DNA of 64,000 nt from Ctenosaura bakeri (Eukaryota > Chordata > Lepidosauria > Squamata > Iguanidae), in contig CAOLHI010001805.1 of NCBI GenBank assembly GCA_948474755.1, positions 372,001 to 436,000 on the forward strand, written 5' to 3'. The notes beneath the pieces were generated by a model. It had not been told where the DNA came from and made no database searches. It was given only the letters and a program-made list of their open reading frames with translations. This document shows, piece by piece, positions 15,814-27,000 of the stretch (the first letter of the stretch is position 1; each line of letters begins with the position of its first letter). The position numbers were made by a program, and so were the translations under genes.

Positions 15814-17964
15814 CTGGGGATTAGTAATTATTATACCAATATACAAGAAAAGGAAAAGATCTGATCCCATCAGCCTTTTAAGCATAATCAGCAAATTATA
15901 CGCGGCCCACCTTTACACTAAATTGGTGGACTGGATGGATCAGGAACACATTTTAGCAGATGCACAGGCAGGATTTAAGGCGGAACGGTCTACCATTAAT
16001 GAAGGATTGGTGCTTCAATATCTTGTGGACAAATATACGTCCATTAAAGGAGGCTCTCTCTATGCTGCATTTATAGATTTTAAGTCTGCATTTGATCTCA
16101 TTTCACGAGATAGGTTATGGGAAAAGTTGAGCAACACAAATATAGACAGGCACCTTTTAATTCTTATCCAGGGTTTGTATCAAAACACACGACTTCAGGT
16201 TAGATGTGACTGACAGGGACATTTAACAAAGCAAATCCCAACTTTTAATGGGGTATGGCAAGGTTGCGTGCTTGCACCTATCTTATTTAATTTTTATATT
16301 AATTCCTTAGTTGTAAGGATGGAGGAAGAAAGTGCCCACCCACCAAAATTGGCAAATATGGCTCTTCCAGCTCTTCTGTATGCAGACAATGTTGTTCTGC
16401 TTTCCTTGTCCTGTGTGGGTTTAAGACGTCTTTTAAGAACCTTAAAATCCTACTGTGCTATGGAACAACCAACAATCAATTATGCAAAGTCAAAAGTGAT
16501 GGTGTTCTCTAAGAAAAAAACAAGGCATAAATGGCAGATCGATAATAAGCATATCGAACAAGTGATGTTCTTTGAATACCTGGGTATAACTTTTCATGCC
16601 AGAGCCACATGGGACACCCACATAAAACATGCTTCTGCAAATGTGCAAAGGAACACCAAGGCAGTAATAAGGTTCTTTTATGGAAAAGGAGGCCAGTTTA
16701 TCCCTGCTGCTTCACAAGTATTTACAGCTAAAGTTATCTCTCAGCTCTTATATGGCTCTCAGGTTTGCACTTTTAAGAGTGTTTCCCTTTTTGAAATCAT
16801 ACAAAGTTTCTTCGTAGTTTGTTAGGGGTTCCTTCCTGTGTCCCAAATGCAGTAGTCCGGCTGGAGGTGGGACAGATCTCAGTTGAGGCCCAGATGTGGA
16901 TACTTAGGATTCATTATGGGCTAAAACTGTTTTTTCTCCCAGTAGGTCTGGCTCTCCTAACATTGCTAAACTTAGCCCAGACTAAGTTGAAGTCCACACT
17001 CTTGGAGAAATTAAGAGGCTTGGGGTTTACACTCCAAGCTTTGATAAATCTTGGTTATGAAAAAGCCAAATCGACAATTAAGCAGTGCATTTGGGACATA
17101 GACTTACAATGCCACCAGAGAGAAATGGGCAGGTATTTGGAATTTAATGACAGTGGGGGGTCTTTTACACCAGCAAGATATCTCTTCTAGCTAAACATCC
17201 CTAAGTACAGGAAAGCTTTCACACTAGTGAGATTTAATGTCTTGCCATCCGTGTTACTGCAGGGCAGATTTAATAGAACTCCTTATCCTGAACGACTTTG
17301 CCCATGTGGACTTGAAGAAGTGGAATCAGTTAAGCATGTCTTATTCCATTGCCTTTTTTATAAAGAGATTCGATTTTCACTGATTATTCCTATGGTGCAG
17401 TGACTCCCAGGCAGAACTACCAACTATTATTTCATTTATTAGAGGATAGGGAATCACAGACCATTATATTAGTAGCTAGATTTTTTGCTGCTGCTGTTAA
17501 ACTAAGAAGTCGAATTGTAAAGGGTCTTAACGGTTAAAATTTTATTTTGTATATTTTAACTTAGATTAGGTTTTATCTTTAATTCTTTTATACTTGTGTG
17601 TATATCTGTGTAAGATCTTACTGACTTTGTTATATTTCTATCTATGAATTAGATTTAGACTACATGGTGGTAACTTGCTATTTTATCTCCACTATTGCTA
17701 TTTTACATTCTTGGTTTTACGACTGAAACAATGTAGACGGGCCTGATCAACTCTTCTCAAAATTCTGAGTTATAACCGTGTTTTAGGAGGCTGTTTTTAG
17801 CTCTACTTTTAATTTGGAATTATTATTATCAATTCAATTGTATTTTACTGGATTTTAAAAAATTGTATTTTACTGTCGGATCTTCGCCATTTACCTCTTT
17901 TACTCTGTATGCTATTTAAGTGTTTGTGACTCTGGTCTATGACCGTAGTAATAAAGATTCGAAT
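15814..17964 (+). mobile_element. 2.15-kb 5'-truncated non-LTR retrotransposon
   Basis: A perfect 12-bp target duplication CAACCAAAGCCA (15802-15813 and 17965-17976) sets the ends. The coding frame begins WGLVIIIPIYKK and runs through the reverse-transcriptase domain: AHLYTKLVDW, AQAGFKAERS, SLYAAFIDFKSAFDLISRDR, QGCVLAPILFNFYINSL and LLYADN, where most RTs have YADD. A TGA at 16211-16213 and a one-base frameshift near 16808 break the frame; it resumes as LGVPSCVPNAVVRLEVGQIS. A C-terminal Cys/His cluster follows (CPCGLEEVESVKHVLFHC). The 3' end reads CTATGACCGTAGTAATAAAG. The clade is uncertain (R4-, Vingi- or I-like). Confidence 0.9.
16211..16213 (+). pseudogene. In-frame stop in the LINE reverse transcriptase
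   Basis: The codon after LQVRCD is TGA. Reading continues in the same frame as QGHLTKQIPTFNGVWQGCVL, so a single substitution made the stop. Confidence 0.9.
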
Positions 17965-18522
17965 CAACCAAAGCCAGAGAGATGGTGGTTTAGGGGGGAG
18001 ATATGAGGGCAACACAGCAGAGGGAGGATTGCCTCCCTCCTATTTCTGCTGACAGAAAGAAATACAACAGCACTCTTATGGATTCTGGACTACAATGTTT
18101 GCATTTATAATTGCTACATAGAAAGACTGGTAACTCAGTCAGTAGTTTTTTCATAAAAAGCACCTATAAGAGAATTCATTAACACAGGAACAACTGTTGA
18201 TCTTTGTAACTTATGGCAGTCCAGTGAAGCAGTTAGACTATTAGCTTTCTACATTTAACTTCTAAAGCCTTTGCACCCAGGGAGGTGTTGCTTTAAGGAG
18301 GCCTTTGCCACCGTGAACTGAGAACATTTAGAAAGCAAGTCAAAAGACAGAATAATAAAAGCCATCAGACTGAATAGCTCTCTCCTTTGTGCAATTTGTT
18401 ACATTTCATATCTTCCACATACAGTACTTGCAGCAAAAGTAGATTGCTGCTATTGTTAACAGAAATAACTCTCTATGGAATTTATGTCTTCATATTTTTT
18501 CCAGTCCGAACAGAATGCTCAC

Positions 18523-18588
18523 CTTCCCTGCGATCATTTCTAAGTATCCGTACTTTTTCAATTTTACCTAAGAGAGCACCATCGTCAG
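18523..18588 (-). CDS. GALNT2: GALNT2 exon, catalytic domain (short)
   Basis: This 66-bp exon (window residues 138-160) is in phase 1 at both ends. It encodes DDGALLGKIEKVRILRNDRR and E, between the VDDYS motif and the DSH-containing exon. The acceptor follows a run of T ending CCTAG, and the donor is GTGAGC. One conservative change from the recalled human protein is Asp for Glu at the second residue of the PDDG stretch. Confidence 0.95.
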
Positions 18589-18740
18589 CTAGGAAAAAAA
18601 AGAGGTAACATTAGTAAATTCATCTGAGCCCAAGGAGAAAAATATGAAAAGGTATTCTTCCTTGTCAAACCACTTGTACTTTCCAGGTGTTTAAACTATT
18701 AAATACCTAACTTCTTTGCTGAGTTAAACCTACATTGCAG

Positions 18741-18815
18741 CAGAACAGACCCCAAACTGGATTTTGAATTAACAGAACTAGACTTTAGGATGGATTATTG
18801 TTTGTAGAAAATACT
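18741..18815. repeat. Unassigned direct repeat, copy 2
   Basis: The partner of 15491-15565, in the small intron just upstream of the 18523-18588 exon. Confidence 0.75.
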
Positions 18816-19111
18816 TCTACCAATAAACCAATATCTTCTTATATTAATGAGAATTTCAGCTCAATAGAACTCAAAATGATAGAAGACACACTCAGCAGCC
18901 CAAGATCAATCACAGGCTACTGTTACTTGTTGTCACAGGCTATTTTGTGCATATCAAAAAGCAAATGTTTGACAAGCTGCAGCCACATGTTGATAAGTAT
19001 GTGTTCCAACCAAAGAATAGAAAGCAACCAGCCAAAACCACAATGACACATCTAATATACAATCAACAAGTCTTTTATGTTTATTGCATTTAGTATTTTA
19101 AGACAGACTCA

Positions 19112-19210
<99 letters not shown>

Positions 19211-19279
19211 TTAAAAGAGACAGAGAGATAAACAGAAAGACAGTCAAATAAACATAATTATTTAATTTATATATTATCA

Positions 19280-19450
<171 letters not shown>

Positions 19451-21204
19451 TTAAATATCAGATTATTGCCTTCAACAGTGCCATCTCTTACATACTAAAA
19501 ATTCACTTTCACAGCGTGCTTTCACATCTTATCTTCTAGAGAGAAATAAGAACTGAACTTCTGAAGAATAAACAATTACTATTTTATGAAATAAGTCTGA
19601 ACCTTAAAATAAATATAAAGAGAACTGCTGACAATTTGATTTGAAAAAGACCAGATATGTTGGATCACTTATTGGGAGGAGAAGTCTATTTTGGGAAAGA
19701 CTGGGGCTACTTTTGTTGGACATTCATTTTGTGTGCAGTATTTTTGGTATCACTGTGACTTTTTGGTACATTACTAGAAGTATGTGTCATTTGCCTTATC
19801 CAGTGCTGAAATAATGTTAGATCTTGTGTTTAAATCTTCTATTTTAAGAATGCTGTGGAAAAAGTCATATTGCTTTTGATTCTGGCACTATGGTTCAGGT
19901 CTCAGTTTGTGTTATCATTAAGGTATCTTGTGCCATCCTTTGTCTTTTTTGTAGCCCATAATGACTATCACTCTTTGAGGAAGGGATTTTAGGAAGGCAG
20001 ATACTGTTTAGGTTCAAAAATTTGCAAAGTGAGAGGGCTAAACTAAATGACTCAGACTGTCCTTGATAATGGATAAAGGCAGGCTGCAAAACATATTTGC
20101 TATAGTTCCTCAATAAACAGGAAGTCTTTAAAAAGTATGGCAAAATATTTGTAGTTTAAAGAGAAGTTCAGTGCATATTCAGTTACGTTTTAGTCTAATC
20201 CTACCAATAATAGCATAATATTCCATCTAAAGCTGATCAAAATGAACTGCTTTAACAGAGTAAGTTGAATCTAGGTCTTCTAAAGTGAATCAAATCCCCA
20301 AATATTTATACCCATATAAAATTAAGCCGCTTAAAAGTTTCACTGGCAATAGGACTGAAAAGCTCTGTTAATCTTTTATTTATTCCTCTCCAGAATTAAT
20401 CAGTGCTCAGTGCAGGTAAACGCTTCACACATTCCTGGATCTCTTCTAAACATATGACACAGGAGCAAGAGACCTTATAATTGTTTTTTGCATATAACAA
20501 TCCAGAAACTTCTGTTTTGAGTCTATTTTATATATTTGGCTACATCCTTAGACTTCTACCTCCACCAAAAATAATTCTAACATAGCAAATAGGATAACAG
20601 CTGGAAGATCAAACTGAGAACTAGGAATACTTCTCTTGGCTTCAATTCTTTAAATATCTATTGTATAACTATTATAGTGAAAGAGAAGGGGAAAGGCAAC
20701 TGCAGAGAAAGGCAGTGGAAAATACGAGTAGTTGAACCTTTGTTTTGAGTTATTTGTCTGGTGATTACCTTGCAAATTTCTTTATATATAAATATTTATA
20801 AGAGGTCTTTTTGCTCTAACAAGGGCTCTGAGGATAGGGTACAAAACTAATCTACTAAAACAAATCTGAACAATAAATCAGATTAAAGCCAAAGCCTTTT
20901 TTTTAAACCCAAGAAGAAAGGGTGTAAATGGAATAAAACCTTCAATCTTGCACACTCAAATGTAGCCACATTCTAACTCTGTAAAAGTCACAGGACACTA
21001 ATTGCATGCAGAGAAGTGAAAAAGATGGCAGCACTGAACATATTTAAATAAATTATCTGTCAGTGGAAAGCAAAGCCTAAATCTCCCTTGACAGTATTTG
21101 CCAGTAATTTAGTAACCCCAACTCATAATTTAGATCTATGTACACCAGCAGAAAAGGGCTCATGGAAAGCGCCAGGCTCTCACTTTTCTCCCTTATTATC
21201 TTTT

Positions 21205-21689
21205 AGCCAGCAAGTTAACTTCTTGGAAATAGCTAAAGACCAAGCACACATTTGTTCATATGGAACAAGAATAAGCCAGCATTTATTTTTTGCATTAGGA
21301 GAATCCTGGGTTGCTATGACAGGTGAACCAGAAATTTTATTTTAAAATAAAATCCTCTTTGTTAAGCAAGGCAGCAAAACAACTCAGGGTTTGCTGTTCA
21401 CTTATGCAGCAACTGTTTAGAGTTTATTTTAAACCACAATTGCTGGCTCATATGCAACACAGCAAAGATCTGCTGAAGTGAAACTAGATCATTTCCCCGC
21501 TACTACTGAACATGTAGGATCAGCACACAAGATATTATTATTATTATTGCTATGGTTTGTGTTATATAGAAACTCTCCCACAGATGTAGCTAAGTCTCTG
21601 CCTGTTTGATTTCAGGCTGTAGTGGAGGTTCCATATGAACAAATGTGTGCTTTGTTCTTTATCTCTTTCCAAGAAGTTAACTTGCTGAC
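21205..21689. repeat. Inverted repeat, ~60-bp arms
   Basis: Arms at about 21205-21265 and 21629-21689 are reverse complements (shared core CAGCAAGTTAACTTCTTGG, and CACATTTGTTCATATGGAAC), separated by about 360 bp. This has the form of a decayed foldback or DNA-transposon element, with no transposase visible between the arms. Confidence 0.8.
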
Positions 21690-21692
21690 TAA

Positions 21693-21990
21693 ATAGAGAG
21701 AGAAGGACTCAGATAGATATGAAGTTATCTAGTTTCCGTTCCTCCCGCCCCATATATCACTGCAACTTGTAATGTGAGTAGACCTCCATCCATGCAGAGG
21801 AATTTGTGGAAGGATCTGCTCAATACAGAAATGAATGAAAAAGAGAGAAGGACTCAGGTAGCTTTTGAAGTTATTTAGTTTCCGTTTTTTTAATATATCA
21901 GTGCAACTTGTAATGGAAGTAGACCTCCATCCCAACAGAGGATTTGTTTGTGGAAGGATCAGCTCAGTGCAGAAACAAAAGAAAAAGAAG
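21693..21990. repeat. Tandem duplication, two ~148-bp units
   Basis: Unit 1 starts near 21693 and unit 2 near 21841. Both carry GAGAGAAGGACTCAG, TAGTTTCCGT, GCAACTTGTAATG, GTAGACCTCCATCC and TGTGGAAGGATC. The pair begins next to the right arm of the inverted repeat at 21205-21689. Confidence 0.85.
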
Positions 21991-22014
21991 AAGGAAGTGA
22001 ACCTAGAGACTGAG

Positions 22015-22214
22015 GGCTTTTCCTCACTACACTGTTATAGTGCTATTATTCCACTTTCAACAACCTGTGGAATTCTGGGGTTTGTAGTATACTGAAGCCA
22101 AAGAGCTCTCTGGCTGAGAATTCTAAAGGCTCCTCCCTAAACTACAAATCCCAAGATTCCATAGGATGTTGAAAGTGGAATAACACCATTATAACAGTGC
22201 AGTGCGGAAAGGCC
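22015..22214. mobile_element. 200-bp foldback MITE, copy 1
   Basis: This is an almost complete palindrome: the left half (GGCTTTTCCTCACTACACTG...) is the reverse complement of the right half, with arms of about 75-80 bp and a short centre. The 5-bp repeats CTGAG at 22010-22014 and 22215-22219 look like the target duplication. It matches the element at 41081-41280 in length and sequence. It carries no coding sequence. Confidence 0.9.
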
Positions 22215-23276
22215 CTGAGATTCACCAAGTAACTTGAGCACAGATTTTGTGGTGGAATTTGTAGAGGAGCTTCCAACTTCATACTAATATTATGTATGGG
22301 CTATTTAAATTTTTTCCCTTTTAATCTTTGCATTTGTATCCTTTTCCTATTTAGTCTGACTGCAGAATAGTTTTTTTTTAACAATGATGAATCTTATCAA
22401 TTTTAAAATAAAAAATAAATGAACAAATGCATGCTCTTTGAACACATGCAGGGAAAGTTTTAATTTTGGAAGGAGAGATTCATCTCATATGTTAGAATTT
22501 TTTTTAAAAAAAACTTACTACTTTTTTAAAAAAATAATAAATGCAAAATGTACTATACACACACAAACAGACATTCATGGCTCTGGTCCATGAACTCCTC
22601 CCAGAATTTTATTAATAAGATGAAATTCCACCAGTTAACATCTTTGTTTTTGCACTTTTGGACTTGAACAACCATACTGCTATTATATACATGGAATGCC
22701 ATCAGAACAATAGTAAATTCTTAAGCCAAAGAACCCCAATACTGATAATACTAACATGAACTTAGATTAATATCACATCAATTGATTCACTTATAGTCAA
22801 GATCTGTTAGATACCAATACATTCTAATTTCAAGAAAAAGCTTAAATACAAGTAAGTATAGCAAAAAGTATTATGAATTAATTTAGTGGGACATGTTATT
22901 GTGCAGCCCCCCGCTAAATTTTCACAGCTTAATTTTTGGTTCTAGACCAGGGATGGGCAACTGCCACAGAGACAATTTTCAGGTTCACCAACTGCTCAAG
23001 AGCCACATTTTGGTTTTGGTTTTTGAGCTGGCAAGGTTAGTTAAAACTATACAATTGGTCATGTATCCATAAAACAGATCTAAAAACAGCCAAAAAAAAT
23101 TAATTCAATAAATGTTACTAAATTCATCAGACTTTCTCACTCATACTTGATTACTATTAATTTCATATTTGCATACAAATAGACCTTAAAAGTACTTAAA
23201 CTGACTTCAATTAATTTGACAGAAGTATAAACAAAGCTCAAAAACTGAACTCTCAGCTATAATAGCTGAACTATTA

Positions 23277-23579
23277 CAGTCAGTCCTCCACATTTGTGAG
23301 TTTCACTTTTGCGGATTTGATTATTCACTAATTATTTGCTGTCACTTCTGCTGCCTCCCTATGCCATTTTTAATAGGGATTGCAAGCCTCATGAGACTGA
23401 GAAACTGCAAACTGCTATTAAAAATTGTGTGGGGCAGCAGCAGAGGTGGCAGTAAGACTGATTATACTTTTTGCATGTGTGTTAAATATGGTTTGGGAGG
23501 GTCTACAGTTATTCACGGTTTTTCCACTTTCAGAGGAGGTCCTGTGCCCCTAACCCTAATGAATATGGAGGGATGACTG
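23277..23579 (+). mobile_element. TA-flanked inverted-repeat element, 303 bp
   Basis: The start CAGTCAGTCCTCCACATTTG is complementary to the end ATATGGAGGGATGACTG. TA dinucleotides flank both ends (23275-23276, 23580-23581), as for Tc1/mariner/pogo-type elements. The right part reads TATTCACGGTTTTTCCACTT, shared with the copy at 63425. No transposase is present, so it is a MITE. Confidence 0.85.
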
Positions 23580-23686
23580 TACTTATCTGCTGGTTTTCTA
23601 ACACACAGATTTCACTTTTCATTTTAGGGATTATACCCTAAGGAAACCTATTTCAACAGCTAACTGTCTAAATACTAAGTACTTAC

Positions 23687-23840
23687 TGATCATGTCTAGT
23701 GTCTTGTACACTTCTGTCCATGCGCAGTTTATCACTCTCCACTTGATTAAACTTATTACGGGCATATGGGTCTTGACCAGCTTTGACCATGGTAACTCCA
23801 ACGTAAGCTTCCTGGTCAAAATCTTGCCACCTAACTTTTC
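23687..23840 (-). CDS. GALNT2: GALNT2 exon, stem to catalytic domain
   Basis: This 154-bp exon (window residues 31-82) enters in phase 1, exits in phase 2 and has donor GTAAGT. Its product contains [26 protein letters not shown] and DTRHDQ, the segment that leads into the GT-A fold in GALNT2. The middle part matches human GALNT2 exactly. Differences from the recalled human protein cluster before it (V for G after EAYVG, K-A for R-S before GQDP) and after it (S-V-Q for A-I-P). The acceptor follows a run of T residues and ends AAAG, a weaker context than the usual CAG. Confidence 0.95.
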
Positions 23841-24319
23841 CTTTAAAAAAAGCAATACAAGTGTTAACAGATTTAAACACAAAAATGCTGTTTTATGCAA
23901 TCAGAAATTCACAAAAGAATACAGCAAAGCTTCCAAATCCTAAAAAGGTAAAGATATTTCCTTCCAATTCACACAGTGGGTTTCTTCTCCTATCACACAG
24001 TGAATATTCCATAGCATCACTCTTGAACTCAGCATAAAACTTCCATCCATGATTCTGCCTGTCCTATGAGCTTTATTCTAGTGTTCTCAGTACACTCTGA
24101 GCAGCTGGTGCACAGATCTAAAACCTAATATATTTGCTTGTGAAAAACAAACAAGGATGAGCTATTATTGAATTTAATGTGATTCTGTTTGTAAACTAAT
24201 AAGAGCTGCTGCAGTGAAGCTCAATTAGGATCAACACCAAGGCATATGGGGAGAAAGAGTTTAACTCTTCCACCACCATAGGTCTAATGAGGTCACATAC
24301 TCTTTGGCTGATTTTTATA

Positions 24320-24440
24320 CTAGAGTAGGAATGGGAATCACGTTGTTGGGCTTAAAGTCCTAGCAGCCAAAGCTAATGGTGGAAAACTGTTGGGAGTTGC
24401 AATCCAACAACCTATAGAGGGCCACATGATTCCCTGTGTC
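24320..24440. repeat. Short interspersed foldback-like repeat
   Basis: CACGTTGTTGGGCTTAAAGT near the left and GGGAGTTGCAATCCAACAAC near the right are partly complementary. The segment resembles the common reptile repeat also seen at 5040-5135. Confidence 0.55.
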
Positions 24441-25389
24441 AGAGTGAACTTCAAGTTTCCTCATGTCAAATAGTTTGGGAGGGACATTTTCAATGGCACT
24501 TGGGGCGGGGGGCTCTCTCCCTGTGGCAGTTCCAGTCCAGTCGGCAGATGCTGGTTTTATTTTACACATACTGGTTATGTTAAACTCATGAACACATTTG
24601 CCTTAACACCCATTATAGCCCTTAAAGGACACTTTATGTATCAAAGAATCTTTGTTTAACACACCTACAAACCACTGAAGATGAAATACTTTGATTTAAA
24701 TCCAACTGACTTTTGGTGGAACTTAACATGCTTATATCCATCTACTCTAGCCTTACAAGTTAATGAACTGCACCTAAGCAAATGGAGCAAAGCATTCTGA
24801 TAAGAACTATGCCAGATCCATTGCTCACTTGAGCGTGAAAATGCATTCTCATCAAAAATGAATCATGAATTGTTATAAAGCATTAATAAGGTTAAACTGT
24901 TTAATATTTAACTTTAGCCCATATGTATCTGAACTGCTGTATTCAAAAGGATCCATTCCACAAGTTGTATTTGGAGGCTAACTGAACCTCAGCTATACAC
25001 TTACGATTTCATTTTCACACTAACAGACTTCCAGATCACCTTGGACTTTGAATTATGCCAGCACTGAAATTCTATCAGTCTGAAAAAGTAGTATGAAATT
25101 ACTTCCCAGGTTCTTAAACAATTTATCAGCTTTTCCATTCAATGTTTTATCCCATTTTGTCTCCCAACAGGAAGGCCACAGAAACTATACTGGGAACATT
25201 AGAAATTATTTAATAATAGAAATGTCACAGCACAATTCATTATCTAAAAGGGAGAAAAACCTGTATAATATAAATATAAACAATATAAACCTCTTAACAT
25301 CAAATGTTTGAGGTGGACAGTCTTGCTGCCAATACACTTTTTCCAGAGGAGGGAAATTATATACCCCCTTCACACGACATAAAAATCTC

Positions 25390-25419
25390 ATTCTCTCTCT
25401 CTCTGTGTGTGTGTGTGTG
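25390..25419. repeat. (CT)n(GT)n microsatellite
   Basis: A CT run passing directly into a GT run. Confidence 0.9.
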
Positions 25420-26261
25420 GGGCCTTGAGAGTTCACCAAGGAATCTAACTGATTATTTAGAATAACAGGATTAAATATCTGGGGAAAAGTGAAAAAATAT
25501 CAGAAATACCGGTAACTGGCATTAATATAAATCTTTAGACACAGAGGACACAAACTGATATTACAGGACATAACTGAAAAACCTCTGAGACTGGATATTT
25601 AGCCATCCAAGTATCAGATGAAACAGTTTACTGAGAGGAAAATGTAAAAAAATGTTACATGAAACTGAAAAAAATGTTCAGATATCAAAATGCCCTAGCT
25701 GGGTCACACTGGAAAACCAAAACTTAAGAACTCGATCTTGCCTAAATTTCTTTTATTCCTTGCCTTCCTATTTTCTTTTGTCTCAAAAAACAACAACAAC
25801 CAAAAAAAAAAAAAACCAGGCAAAATTCAAAACATACTTTAAGTTTCATTTTGAATTATACAAAGTATACAGTATTAAAAAAACAGATGTCACAAGCCTC
25901 AAGGAAAAGAGGTTCATTAGTGGTTCCCAGTATAAGTAAATACCACCCTGCAGTAATATTGGTGCCTTCGTGGGAATAGATAGAGTGGAGGGCTACAGGC
26001 AATGCTGGGCCAAGAAACAGATCAAGAGAAGTACCCCAGTAGAAAATAACTGGTTAAGGAGTCCCATTTTTTCACATGTAAGATAAATATAGTTATTTAT
26101 ACACAGCAATCTATCTACAGGCCCTAGCTGAAGCAAGACACCAACTAAGAAAAATGTTAAATAACCAGATGACAACAGAAGTACATATAAGAACTGAACA
26201 CAATGTAAAACAAAACATTAATTCTCCATTTCCCTTAATATCTATCAATCAAAGTGATGTA

Positions 26262-26744
26262 CAATCAGCTCTCCACATTTGCCAGGGTTAGGAGCATAGG
26301 ACCCCCGCAAAAGTGGAAAAAACACAAACATCAAAACGTGTATGTGTGTACGTCTGGGAAAATGGCTGAGGCATGGTGGGGAGAATGGGCACCTAGGATC
26401 CAAACCAGGTCAGAAGAAGGAGGGGGAGAGGTGCAGGGTCGGCGTGGTGGCATCTCTGTCTCACCCATCCCCTTCCTTGGATACGGGAGGCATCAGGAGA
26501 GGGTTTGTGGTACTAAGAAATTGGGCTGTAAGCCATCCTTAGCTGGCCAGGCAGTGGCTAGTGGAGGAAGAGTAGGACCGGAGTTGGGTTTTTAAAAGGC
26601 TGTGTGGCCTGGCCTGATCAGAGCCACTGAAAGAGCTGGTTCCCACTGAAAAGAAGTGTCTGAGGTGGGGGGGGCACGAGTTGGAGAAACTCATAAATAA
26701 TCAAATCCATGAAAGTCAAATCCTCATACATGGAGAGCTAAATG
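26262..26744 (-). mobile_element. TA-flanked inverted-repeat element, 483 bp
   Basis: The start CAATCAGCTCTCCACATTTG mirrors the end CATGGAGAGCTAAATG, with TA on each side. Terminal ~60 bp match the 23277 and 63425 elements in reverse orientation (CGCAAAAGTGGAAAAAACAC; AATAATCAAATCCATGAAAG). The interior is GC-rich and unlike the other copies. Open frames inside it (113 and 66 codons) have no recognisable product. Confidence 0.8.
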
Positions 26745-26804
26745 TACAAAGAATAAAATCTCAGATATATGGCTGCCTCAGTAGTAAGGTTTGCTAGAGG
26801 GGTT

Positions 26805-27000
26805 CCCTTGTGTCCCACAAGTGAGGTCACTACACTGGGTGAGGATGTGGGAGAGGAGCTTCTTAGCTATGTTATCCCAACTGCGGAATGCCCTCCCCTT
26901 GGAGGCTCAACTAGCACCAAGGCTGACTTCATTTAGATGACAGGTTAAAAAGATTTGGCCCTATATACTTCAAAAGGTACATGGTTTACATTTTCAATGC
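26805..27000 (+). repeat. L2-like LINE 3' fragment
   Basis: It contains GCGGAATGCCCTCCCCTTGG followed by ACTTCATTTAGATGACAGG, the nucleotide form of the conserved L2 C-terminus (normally LWNSLP...). It is short and decayed. Confidence 0.6.
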
